Shown: piece by piece, positions 1 through 10,688 of the stretch
Layout of the letters: every line of letters starts with the position of its first letter
How positions within the stretch are numbered: the stretch's first letter is position 1
Source: Rugalucina vietnamica
Lineage: Eukaryota > Mollusca > Bivalvia > Lucinida > Lucinidae
Direction of reading: 5' to 3'
Length of the DNA: 64,000 nt
NCBI GenBank assembly: GCA_964017185.1
Contig: OZ024873.1
Span: 49,772,760-49,836,759, forward strand
Translations under genes and position numbers: made by a program
The notes under the pieces: model-generated
Seen by the model: only the letters and a program-made list of their open reading frames with translations
Told to the model about the DNA's origin: nothing
Databases searched by the model: none

Positions 1-507
1 CGAACTTTGTTATGTTACTCGTTAGAACTGCATCATTGTTAAGAAAAAAATGTCAAAAATGGTTCAATTATAATTTTGTAAATATGTTAGCAAAACAAGG
101 AAAGGCGAGAGGATTTAGGTCTCTCGAAACCGATTTAGGAAGACATAAAACATTTGTTATAGTTCTGCATCGCCACTTTTGATGTCAGAAAAAAAACAAA
201 GGGTTATACTCATTTTAAACAACTAAGAGTAATTTATCTCTTACATTTAAGAAAAATTATGCTTAACATTAAAGATCTTGTCAATTTTGAGGTGCAAATA
301 AAATTTTGAATAGTAATTTGCCAAGTTCCGGATAACTTCTATTCGATGTAATTTCCAAATACTTGCTCAGAGCTGTCTATAAATTCGCACAATATTGAGT
401 ACAGGAGTAGAAACATAATTCTTAGTCAATCAAAGACCACCACGTAGACACACCCAACACGATATGCAGGTTGTACTTCAGAAGAATAACGACTGGAGAC
501 TCTTGTT

Positions 508-3500
508 TTAAAACTTATTCAAACCTTCAACAAATGTCAAGAGCAGTTCTGTGTATGAACTTACAGGTGGGATTGGATCATCTTCATCTGAGTGTGTTGT
601 TTCAAATGGCACCGGCTCTTCTTCGACCTCTTTTTCCCTTGTCTCTTTAACTAACTTGCACAATATATCAAGGGCCCATTCCGGCAATTCTTGGTCTGTT
701 TCTGAAAAAGAGATACTGTGAAATCACAACTAAATCATATACATTGAATACATACCCGAAATTCCACTTTTATGATAAAGGGAATACGCCTTCAAAGGTT
801 ATTCTTAAGTTCGGAAAAACAGTGGTCGGAGGGACAAACATTTTGACAATTTATGAAAAGGTTACAAGTAGGCAAAGATCAGGAAAAGGCGCAATCAGAA
901 AAAGATTCCCAATCCAAAAACCGAGGTGAGAAAAAACCAATTAACAATCAGGTAACATGAAAACATTTCGTAAGCCGAATGAGCAGCTATTTTCCAAATA
1001 GGTGGCCACTCAGTTACCTTAACTTTACTAAAAATATGAAAACATACATAAGGCGCCAACAGCACAAAGATTTTAAACACCAAGACAAAAAACAATAAGA
1101 ACCACCACAGAAGTATCGACTTGGAACGATCAGTAACACACATTAAATCGGGCTTAAAATCGGTCAATCGGGCTTAAAATGAAAATCGGTCATGTACTTT
1201 TGTAGAAATGACAATTTTTTTTTACACTTGACAATGGCTGCCTCCATTTTGTATAGCTAGTCACATGACCAAAATGGAAAGAAGTACTTATCTGAGGCAA
1301 TTGACTTAGTTTTCCCCCCATTTGAAAATTCCTTTATTTCATCAAATAAATACATGTAGAAATTTCTTTGACCAGTTTCGTAATAGAGATAACGTGTAAA
1401 TAACTGATTGATATTTGTAGTTATTATATATTTGAGGATGTGACTTCTATTAATGAAAAGTATATCACAAAAAAAATAAATAAATCTTCGCCTTTTCATA
1501 AGGCACGACATATGATCACTACAATTCTGTCCTTGTTATAATATTTACCCTGTTCGTTTACACTTTTGAAAAACTCTCCCCACCAGTGTTTGTCTTCGTC
1601 TTTTAAGAATGGGCCAGCTTTTCCAACTATATCTTCTTGAAGTCTCTTCAGAAGAATCTGGTCATAAGAAGCCCGCACTATCTGCGGCTCTCCGCCGGGC
1701 TTCATCAATAGCAGTGCCCCTGCATTTATCCATTCCTAAAATGAATTCATTTGATAATTACCGGAGGCAATAAGAAAATCCAATCAGGAAATTAGTACGT
1801 TAACTGGCCTTCTAGTGAATAAGTTCAAATATTTCGAAAATAACTAAATTTACTGTATCAAATATTCTTTTTCAGGAAAAAAAATGTTGACAATCTATCA
1901 AATATTATTTTAAAGCGACAATTTATGCTACAACATTCTATTAAAAATGATAACACGAGAAGATGACTTCAAAAACGAAAGAAATAATGACCGACTATAT
2001 TTGAGCCTGTGCGTGAGAAAACCAACGATTTGGGTTTCCGACCAGGTCCGACACAAACCGGGCTGTACAGTCACAGACAAAGGCAATGCGAAAACAAATG
2101 CGCTGATCAGCTGTGCAGTTACTGCACAGCTGATCTGCGACTTTGTTTATGCCTATGCAAATTAATGGTTTTCTCATGCACAGGCTCATTTTGTAGCCTC
2201 ATAGCATTTTCATATATGCGTACGTTTTATATCAACACTGGTTTGAGCTGAGTTCAGTTACCAATAACTACGTGTCGCTCGGTAATGAGCCTCAAAAAGT
2301 TTTTATGTGGAGCCTCCATGGGTAGGGGGAATGATATCATATTCATGGAATCTTGGTCACATGACCAAGCTGGCCGCCATGGCCATATATGGTAAAAAAC
2401 CTTCAAAAATCGTCTCCAGAACCGGTGGGCCAATTTCCACAAAACTTGGTATGTAGCATTTGGGACTCCAGCCCATCATAATTTGCTAAAATAACGACCC
2501 TGGGATGACCTTGGCCTTTTTTCGGCATGGTCAATTTTGGAAAAATAGGCTTTTACATGGGAAAAGGCCAAAACAAAGCATATTTGGAAACTATTGCAGC
2601 CTGAGACTTGAAAATTGCTAGATGCAGACAACTAATGGAGTCATTGAAGGTATAAAATCAATTAAGGTCAAAGTCATTTCATGTCCTTGACCCAAGGTCA
2701 TTGAAATATCAAAATTAAGTCACAATTTCAAAGATCTTTGAAACCGCTTGACCGATCAAGTTGAATTTTTATGAGGAGCCTCCTTGGGTAGTAGAATTGA
2801 AATTTTGTTCGCAATATCTTGTATCTTGGTCACATGATTAAGATGGCCGTCATGCCCATATATGGTAAAAAAACCTTCAAACATTTTCTTCTCCAGAATA
2901 GGTGGGCCGATTTCCACGAAAATTGATATGTAGCTTTGGAAACTCCAGCCCATCATAGTTTGCTAAAATGATGACCGTGTGATGACATTGACCTGTTTTA
3001 CAGCAAGGTCTATTTTTTGGAAACATAGTCTTTAACATGAGAAAAGGAGGAAACAAGGGATATTTTGAAAACTATTGCAGCCTGAAACTTGAAAATTTCT
3101 AGATGAAATATCAAAATTAAGTCACAATTTCAAAGATTCTCTTCTTTGAAACCGCTTGACCGATCAGGTTGAAATTTTTAAGGCGCCTCCTTGGGAAGTG
3201 GTATTGAAATTTTGTTCGTGATATCTTGGTCACATGACCAAGATGGCCGCCATGCCCACATATGGTAAAAACCCTTCAAAAATCTTCTTCTCCGGAACCG
3301 GTGGGCCGATTTCCATGAAACTTTGTAGATAGTTTTGGGGACACCAGCCCATCATAGTTTGCTAAAATGATGACCCTGTGAAGGCCGTGTCCTTGACCAA
3401 AGGTCACTGAAATGTCCATATTCTGTCAAAATTTTAAGATCTTCTTCTCTGAACCCCTTAATGAGATCTTATATGGAGAGGATTTACAATCGTGGTCATT

Positions 3501-6500
3501 TCATATGAAATTTATTAAACGAGCCTTTTTATCATATGACTTCTAAAATACGATTTTATAGCCTTTAAACTGGAAATATTAACATTGCTGTTACGGACGT
3601 CGTCGATCATGACGTTACGTATTCCCGCAAAAGTGTTAATATTGGTTATAACTGTGCAAAATTATAATAAATTTTATATTATACTTTACAGTGAAAACCA
3701 ATGTATATCAAAACTTGGTAAAATTGGTATTTTCACTGATATGTTTAACTGATATCAAATCTCATTGATATCAAAAGTCACTAGTGACTGATATCAGCCT
3801 ATAGCTTCACTGTAGATTTTGGATTACCTCTGACGTTTCCATTTACTTGACGTCATTAAATGTGTCTCACTTCAGAAATTCAAACTCTTATAACCCCGTT
3901 ATTTATGAACAAAAACATAAAGTGTGGCATTCATTTTCTTAGTTAGAACGTAAGGAACAATGTGATACCAAAATTATTTGTGTTTTCAAATAGTTTTGTT
4001 TTTTGCATTTTCACCGCCTGCCTTGTGAATTGGAAAATGCCCGTGTATTGAATAAAATAAAAAGAAAATTCGCTTCTTTTTTTCGGTGAATACCAAATAT
4101 TTTTAATCTCGTGAGATGAAAACATAAAAAGGTCCACTCGTGCTGCGCAATCGTGAAAATTCTGATATTTTCAACTCACTCGATGAAATAAATTTGGTAT
4201 TCACCTAACTAAAAAAGCAAATATCCTCTATCTATTCTAATTGCACGAAATAAATGTTTAACAGCCAAACTTCTTCAGCAGGGCTATAGTTATCATAAAC
4301 TTTGAAAAACCTTTTCTAAATTTTATCGCAGACACTATGAACTGATTTCCAAATTTAATGTTGGGCTAAAGACCCTTGTACGCGAGGGCCTTTCGAAACC
4401 AGAATTTTAAGGTGACTTGATTTACAAATGTAAGAAACTTATAGGAAGGAATGATTTTTCTTTTCAATTCAGAAAAATCATTACGCGTTACAGACGTATA
4501 GGATATAACTTAAATGTTATGCGACAGTCTGCATGCTTAGTTTTTAACCCAATCACGGTTGATAACTATGCTGCCTTCTTTATTTGCACGCCGGTGGGTC
4601 GGGCGTCAGACTCTATGATGGCCCCGACATAAAGCTATTCATGTTAGTTGATTGGGGCCGGAGCTTCTTGTCTGTTGCTTGACCAACCGGGGTTCAACTG
4701 GTGGTTTTCTTTTGCTCCGGAGTTAGTAAGTTATTGGGCGCCCAGGGATCTCCATCGTCGGGCAGCTTACTCATTCTGTGAGTCCTCGATTTTTATTCAT
4801 CTCGGAATTTATCATGATTTATTTGTTTGTCCATGATGATTCATTGACTAGTTAGAGATTCACTACGAGGACCGAACAACTAACTACATGTAAATGTTAT
4901 GAACAACTACAGAAGCTTAGGGTGAGGTTAGGATCCTGTAAAACCTTTTTAAGCCCGCCAATACTTTTATATTACTGATCGTTCCAAGGCGATACTTCTG
5001 TTGTGGTTCTTATTGTTTTATGTCCTGGTGTTTAATTTTGTGTGCTGTTGGCGCCTTATGCATGTTTTCATATTTTGGTTAAGTTTAGGTAAATGAGTGG
5101 CCACCTATTGGGAAATAGCTGCTCATTCGGCTTACTAAATGTATTCATGGTCTTAGTAGCTTATTGTTAGTTTGGTTTTTCCCACCTCGGTTTTTGGAGT
5201 GGGAATCTTTTTCTGATTGCACCTTTTCCTGATCGTTGCCTACTTGTACCTTTCTATCCTATTCACGTGTGGTCATAACGCTTTTATTACATGACGTTAT
5301 CCACTGGAAAACATCGACGTCATATGATAAAACTATTTTCTATGTTCAGTATTTTGTCTATGTGCCCTCGTGTCGAGATGCCGCACTGGTGTCAACCATT
5401 TGCAAGAGCTGTAGCCTTAGGTAGGTTCCTAAATGTAAAAAGATAATGTCGAGAGGTTCTGTATAACTTGGTGAAACTTACCTTATCCGTTGCCCACTTT
5501 TTCCAGAAGATTTCCACCATTCCATCTTCATTTCTGACCATTTTAAAACAGTGGGGCTTCGAATGCCTTTCCATGGAATCCAGGCACGGTATCAACCACT
5601 GCTTGACATTCCATGTGCGCTGCAGGTTGATGCCAGTGGGAGCCGGTACCTGGGAACGCTCCCATAGGTTCAGAAGCCCATCCAGTTGGTGCCCCATTGA
5701 ATCGCAAGGTCTTACTGAAACTGGAAAAACACACGAAAGGTGTTTAGGGCGATTTAAGATGAATGTATTTTTATTTAAAACATGTAATTTATCTTCGGTG
5801 AATAAGATCTGTTTTACAAGAGGCCCAATGGTCCTGTAAACGCTCACCTGAGACCTGAGATATATCATACTATAATTTGAGCAACGTTTGTCTGTTTGTT
5901 TGTTTGTCTGTTTGTTTGTTTGTTCCCCTACTCTATTTGTGTATTATACATGTATTTTGCCCCGGGGTGGGGGCAGAACAACCCATGGGGGTCCAAATTG
6001 TTTTCAGAATCACATATCTTCAGTCCATTTGCACATTTTCTGCAGGTTTTTCCTTTCAAATGACATTTTAACAATTTTCCCCATTCAAATACATGGGCGA
6101 CTTTTGTTGACCTTGCTGTAAAATAGGTCAAGGTCATCCAAAGGTCATAATTTATATACACCTTGTAGGTCTCCAGTCCCTGATGATTCATGTCAAGTTT
6201 CGTTGAAATCGGTCCAGTTGTTCCGGAGAAGAAGAATTTTAAAGGGTTTTTACCATATATGGGCATGACGGCCATCTTGATCATGTGACCTGGATTATTT
6301 ATAAACACATTGATTTCCCCTTCCTATGGATGCTTCCTATTAAATTTGGCTTTGACTGGCCAAGTGGTTTCAGAGAAGAAGATCTTTGAGTATTTGTGTA
6401 ATATACATGTACTTTGCCCCGGGGTGGGGGCAGATCAACCCCTGGGGTTCAAATTGTTTTCAGAATCACATATCTTCAGTTGACGACGACGGACGACACG

Positions 6501-9078
6501 CCGGATCATGGCCATCCTGTAAGCTCACCTTGTGAGCCTAACGGCTCAGGTGAGCTGAAAATATATCAGTTTAAAATTCAAGTAAACCAAACTTTTGATG
6601 GAATTCAATTTTGAAATATAATTATGTTTTCTGAAACTCCGTGTTTAAACTTTGTTGGTAAGCAGACTTGAGTGCATTGTGAAAAAATGACACAATTTAT
6701 CAAAGAGACCATGGCTATACATGTAATATAGAAATGGTAGCTCTGTCAGAACGCAAGTGAAATAATTGTTGACTGGTTGTTTAAGTCGTATCTAAATCTA
6801 TCCAATCCAGGATATGTTGTTCCATGTTGTACATGTAGTGCTAATAGCGGTAATTTTCATGTCCCCTTGTGTTAAGTGTTAGTATGTCATTTCTTTCTAT
6901 ATTTGTCATGATATGCATAAGTCAGTAGTAAATGTAATCTTCATTTGTTTTAAAGGCTATCATATAGCTTGAGCCAGAGGTACATGTACATATATATTAC
7001 TTGGTTAATTTTGCTTCTTTTCTTCAGACTCTTGTAACGTTCATAGTATTAAGCTCCTCTGCGGCTTTCAGAACTTTTTCGAAATAAAATTGAAATCACA
7101 TTTTTGAGATCATATCGAGATTCAACACTGGGTTTAATGTTCTTGAAGCATGAACGGGTTTCTCGTGTCTAATCCGAAAAATTACCGTGAGAAAACTCTG
7201 TCAACATCCTCATGCGTGTGCCCAACCATGAGATACCCCAGCTTCACCTTCCTGAAGATACCTAAGTGTACCAAAAGTGATAGAAATCCGATTAAGAACC
7301 TGAAATGAGAAATCGTAATGTTTTCATTTTGGTTGTAACTCATTAAACTAGTTTATAAAAATTTACTCTCTCTCTCTCTCTCCCTCTCTCTCTCTGTGAT
7401 TTTTATGTTTATTTACCGCAAGCCCAACCATATTTTTCGAAAGTCTTAATTGTTTCAAAGTTTTTTAAACATAGTTCCTGTAATTGTTACCTGTTTTTAT
7501 TATCTTTCCAACAGTTGTCCATCTGCAGGTACAGGACAGGGGGAAAGCACGTAAGACGCTGAAGAATATTCATCAATACGGCAATGTTTAGGTTGCTGTC
7601 ATGCTACAAAAAAACGACATACAACTGAGGTGCGTCAAAAGATCGACGAGCATGAAGTAGCACGTGAAAGGTAGATCGGTACAAACTGGCTCACTGTTAA
7701 GTCTGTTACACTTCGGTTGCCCACACAGTAAGTATTTGTACTGTTACAATCTGAATATCCTTTCACGTGCTGCTAAGTAGACTCGTGGATCTTTTGACGC
7801 ATCTGAGGTCAAAATCAAGTCATTAAACCGAACCCTATCTGTTAGCAGAATAAATTGAATACAAACTTAGAATTGCCATAAAAAAGGTACAAGTAGGCAA
7901 AGATCAGGAAAAGGCACAATCAGAAAAAAGATTCCCACTCCAAAAACCGAAATGGGAAAAAATAAATTAACAATCAGAATCTTATACCATGAAAACATAT
8001 CGTAAGCCGAATGGGTAGCTATTTTCCCAATAGGTGGCCACTCAGTTACCTAAACTTAACTAAAAATATGAAAACATACATAAGGAGAGACAGGATAATT
8101 TTTCTCGTCAACATGAAAATACATGGAAGTCTTTGGAGTTTTCAAAACGTGATGAATACTTTTGTCCACCGTCTGTACATGAGCGCTCGGATATCCAGCA
8201 GTTACTCATGTGCATTCAATATTATAGTTTCAGTCTTTATTGCATCTACAAATAAATAGAGTTTAGGTGTACTATTCTCTGTTTTCAAACATAATAAATC
8301 AAAATAGTGTCACCAGACATCGTCAGACCTGTAGCAGAAAATTGGATGCTAGCAGCAAAAAATGTCTTTTTTTTCTTCTGGCTGTCATGGCTATAGAAAA
8401 CGACTTGACTAATGTCGCAGACAAACGTTGTGGAGTGATGTTTCGCAACTACATCTCGCCCTATCATACACAGTTCTGTGTGGAGCGGATTGGCACAGGG
8501 TAGAATGTCGGACTCCTGTAATCCTCGCGAGGGGGTGCTGCAGTAGATCTATAGGCCTATATCGGATCACAGGTCATTGACGCTCTATAACCATAAACAG
8601 TCTAAATAGCCAAAATGTAGTGTTTAGCTGACGAAGCTAGAATGAGTATTTTGGGCAAATGAGGGTTATTTAAGCTATCAGTATATAATATTGAGTAAGC
8701 GTCAATGACCTGTGATCGGATATAGAAAGGAAGACTCCGGTCCAAAGATCCTGGGTTCGATCCTCAGCCGTGTCGCTGTTAGTTGTGGCCTTGAGCAAGT
8801 CACGATTCCACAGCTCCTGGGGTAATGGTCAGAAATTGATCGACTCAGTACACATTAAAAACAAATAAACAAAAACAAGTTGGAATGCTCAATGTGTCAT
8901 TGAAACCGCCAGAAAATGGGCTTTAAGAAAAAAACGCGCTTGATCTTGTGGTGGACATATAACGAGGGATATGTTTTACAAACTCACTGTAATTTTCATA
9001 GTTTAGTCTGCTGTTCTGGTCGTCTAATTGCGAATTTACTTGAAATATTGACGTCTCTGTCGTCGAACTATCCGCCAT
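508..9078 (-). CDS. Four-exon gene of unknown family, 236 aa, divergent partner of the ParB-like gene
   Basis: I do not recognise this protein. Coding exons on the minus strand are 9078-8988 (starts MADSSTTETSIF), 5720-5482, 1735-1549 and 701-508 (ends with TAA at 510-508). Phases 1, 0 and 1 match at every junction and the sum is exactly 237 codons. Donors are GTGAGT, GTAAGT and GTAAAT; acceptors end in CAG, TAG and CAG. Exon 2 is tryptophan-rich (WNVKQWLI, IFWKKWATDK), exon 3 has DKHWWGEFF, and exon 4 has an acidic stretch around KEVEEEPVPFE. The spacing of WLI...LDS and WKK faintly recalls an IRF-type DNA-binding domain, but the rest does not follow, so I assign no function. A GTAAGT at 564-559 inside the last exon could act as a donor, but the frame stays open and protein-like to the TAA. 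The start was chosen for the good context and the shared promoter with the gene at 9201. No clear polyadenylation signal was found downstream. Confidence 0.68.
860..1130 (-). repeat. Interspersed repeat, copy 1 of 3
   Basis: The segment from 'acaagtaggcaaagatcagg' to 'cgacttggaacgatcag' recurs in inverted orientation at about 4975-5245 and as a partial copy at 7885-8090. It lies in the last intron of the minus-strand gene. No coding capacity was seen. Confidence 0.7.
2002..2188. mobile_element. MITE of the 'GAGCC...GAGAAAACC' family, diverged copy
   Basis: Terminal inverted repeats are TGAGCC...GTGAGAAAACC on the left and GGTTTTCTCATGC..GGCTCA on the right. The centre is a palindrome built from GCGAAAACAAA..GCGCTGATCAGCTG. 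About a dozen copies of this family occur in the window. No clear target duplication was seen. Confidence 0.75.
2270..3460. repeat. Tandem array, unit about 400-430 bp
   Basis: Three degenerate units carry the same ordered blocks: 'gaaaccgcttgaccgatca', 'ggtcacatgaccaagatgg', 'ccatatatggtaaaaa' and 'gaaccggtgggcc'. The same blocks recur at 5950-6560 and 26000-27140, so this is a dispersed family with internal tandem structure. It lies in an intron of the minus-strand gene. Confidence 0.8.
3640..4235. mobile_element. DNA-transposon-like repeat paired with 30270-30845
   Basis: It shares long blocks with 30270-30845: the run of 'gatatcaa' motifs, 'gtcactagtgactgatatca', 'tgacgtttccattnacttga' and the end 'tttggtattcacct'. 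The sister copy shows inverted termini reading AGGATATTTGCTTTTTTGAG. Here only the right terminus (about 4194-4228) is clear. Confidence 0.65.
4975..5245 (+). repeat. Interspersed repeat, copy 2 of 3
   Basis: This is the inverted copy of 860-1130, running from 'gatcgttccaaggcgatact' to 'cctgatcgttgcctacttgt'. It lies about 240 bp 3' of exon 2 (5482-5720) of the minus-strand gene. A degenerate trace of the same start occurs at about 52620. Confidence 0.7.
5815..6560. mobile_element. Composite repeat with 'gctcacctgag' termini
   Basis: The terminus 'ggcccaatggtcctgtaaac' followed by GCTCACCTGAG recurs near 22340-22375 and 57335-57365. The body contains 'gccccggggtgggggcagaa' twice (5959 and 6416), and the far end is 'ggctcaggtgagct' (6540-6555). 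A (TTTGTCTG)n-like microsatellite sits at 5887-5928. It belongs to the superfamily at 2270-3460 and 31647-33095. Confidence 0.65.
6560..7560. other. Intronic sequence with no recognised feature
   Basis: This is AT-rich sequence inside intron 1 of the minus-strand gene. Apart from a (CT)n tract at about 7367-7397, I see no exon with paired splice sites and no repeat shared with the rest of the window. Confidence 0.5.
7568..7805. mobile_element. Palindromic MITE, family with 29744-29939
   Basis: The arms are GGTGCGTCAAAAGATCGACG...CACGTGAAAGG on the left and CCTTTCACGTGCT...GATCTTTTGACGCATCTGAG on the right, with 'ttacacttcggttgccc' between them. A second full copy lies at 29744-29939 and half copies at 30009-30065 and 30900-30955. 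Confidence 0.82.
7885..8090 (-). repeat. Interspersed repeat, copy 3 of 3 (partial)
   Basis: It matches 860-1070, from 'ggtacaagtaggcaaagatc' to 'atgaaaacatacataagg', and then diverges at 8085-8090. Confidence 0.7.
8468..8880 (+). mobile_element. tRNA-headed SINE split by a nested MITE
   Basis: A tRNA-like A-box region (about 8470-8515, 'cggattggcacagggtagaa') and a B-box (GGTTCGATCC at 8754-8763) lie on either side of an inserted element at 8568-8714. The 3' domain 'ttgagcaagtcac' and the tail 'acaaataaacaaaaacaag' are typical of mollusc SINEs. Confidence 0.65.
8568..8714. mobile_element. 147-bp MITE with 7-bp target duplication
   Basis: Inverted ends are CACAGGTCATTGACGC and GCGTCAATGACCTGTG. 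They are flanked by a direct repeat ATCGGAT at 8561-8567 and 8715-8721. The insertion splits a SINE, so it is the younger event. Confidence 0.85.
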
Positions 9079-9200
9079 TTTCCTCTGAACGTGCTATGAC
9101 GTAGAACGTCGCACAGTCTGAAAATGACGTCAAAATTGACGTTTTACGTCGAACGATTCAAACGTCATTTTGAACGTGACGCAAAGCTTGCGGCAAAAAA
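9079..9200. promoter_or_regulatory. Compact bidirectional promoter with CRE-like cluster
   Basis: Only 122 bp separate the start codons of two divergent genes (minus ATG at 9078, plus ATG at 9201). The interval contains a perfect CRE palindrome TGACGTCA at 9125-9132 and several half sites: TGACGT at 9097-9102 and 9138-9143, ACGTC at 9106-9110 and 9146-9150, ACGTCA at 9162-9167, and GTGACG at about 9176-9181. No TATA box is seen. CREB/ATF-type control is inferred from the motif only. Confidence 0.7.
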
Positions 9201-10632
9201 ATGGCGTCTCAGTTGAAGTGGGGATTTCAATTCAAGGAGAATAAATTATATATTTTACTGAATAGAGCCCCCATGAGAAAACCCAATGGGGAGGAATATT
9301 CCTCTGTGACCTATATTGAAAGGGGAAATAGTGCTATTCAAGTGAAGGTAAAGTTTCCCGTAGAAAGTCTATTTGGAACTTGAAGGCACACCAAAAAAAA
9401 AATATTTTATTTTTTTTTCTAGCTTGAACAGCAGCAGAACATTGAAGCAGCTGAATCATTAACAGTTGCAGGAAGCGAGGTAGCCGAGTGGTTAGCGCAC
9501 TGGCTTCTTGTGCTAGAGGTCCCGGGTTCGATTCCCGCCGGCGGCGAGGAAAACTTGTTGGTCCGAACTTGCTTCCCTTCGTGTCATTTGCAGGAATGAC
9601 AATCATGATAAAGTGCGCCGTCCTTCGGATCGGGACGTTAACTGGAGGCCCCCTGTGCAGGGACAGTCATCCCCTGTGCAGGTTAAAGATCCCTACACAG
9701 GTTCTATCCTCATGCATGTAGGCTCATCCTGCAAACACACCGGAGTGTACAATGTACACCTCCCAAGAATAATCAGAAATTGATTGATGGGAGTAACAAG
9801 AAAACAAATTTATATTATTCACATTCAATACAACAGGGCGCAACCTAGTCGCATGGTGTTCGTTCGATGTTATTTGAGCCTATGTATGACAAAACCAACA
9901 ACTTGCATAGGCGAAAACAAAGACGCAGATCAGCTGTACAGTACCTGCATAGCTGATCAGCGCCTTCGTTTTCGCTGCACGGATAGTACAATCCTTCTTC
10001 TTCTTAAATCCGAAATTTCAAGCTTCTAGCCTGCTGCTGTGACTGTACAGGCCAGTTTGTGTCAGAAATGGTCAGAATCCAAATTGTTGGTTTTCTCACG
10101 CACAGGCTCAATTATTTAAAAAAAAATCCATGCTAAAATTTTTGGACTGACAGATAATTATAGAGGCTGATCTAAAATGATATTGTTATTTCAAACCTAT
10201 GCTGAGCGCGTTTTGTGCCTACTGCGGATGCTTTTCGCGCATGAAAGGATAACGAAGACGAAACCATCGCCCACGGACACAGTCATTAAAGTTTAAATCG
10301 ACCTATAATTGACGTACAAGTTCTGTATTTGTGTTTTGTTCGCAAAACAAAAGTATTGTGTGTAATGTTTCGCTAAGCTGCACTCCGATACACTTCGTGA
10401 CTTCGCTCCTCTTTGGTTTAAACAATATTTATTTCAATCAAGTCATACACTATATGGTACAGGATTTGATAAAAAGCAATGCTTATAAACATCATCTCCT
10501 GCATGCATTGAGATGCATGTGATGTATGCGGCATAGAACTGAGAAATATTAAAGAAGAGTGAGGTACATAGAAATATTGATAATAATGAAAACAAGAAGA
10601 AGAAGAAGAGGAAAAAGAAGAAGAAAAGGAAG

Positions 10633-10688
<56 letters not shown>

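Noticed and set aside
423-487. Extra terminal exon for the minus-strand gene after a donor at 564
   Set aside because: It would give a short tail ending in TAA, but reading straight through to the TAA at 510-508 is simpler and protein-like.
5482-5868. 158-codon ORF as a single-exon gene
   Set aside because: Only 5482-5720 is coding; the rest runs through an intron and a transposon terminus, and the acceptor at 5721 fits the phase of the exon at 8988.
9481-9545. True tRNA gene
   Set aside because: A and B boxes are present but the acceptor stem does not close and the sequence continues into a SINE body; the same applies at 56870-56935 and 57062-57140.
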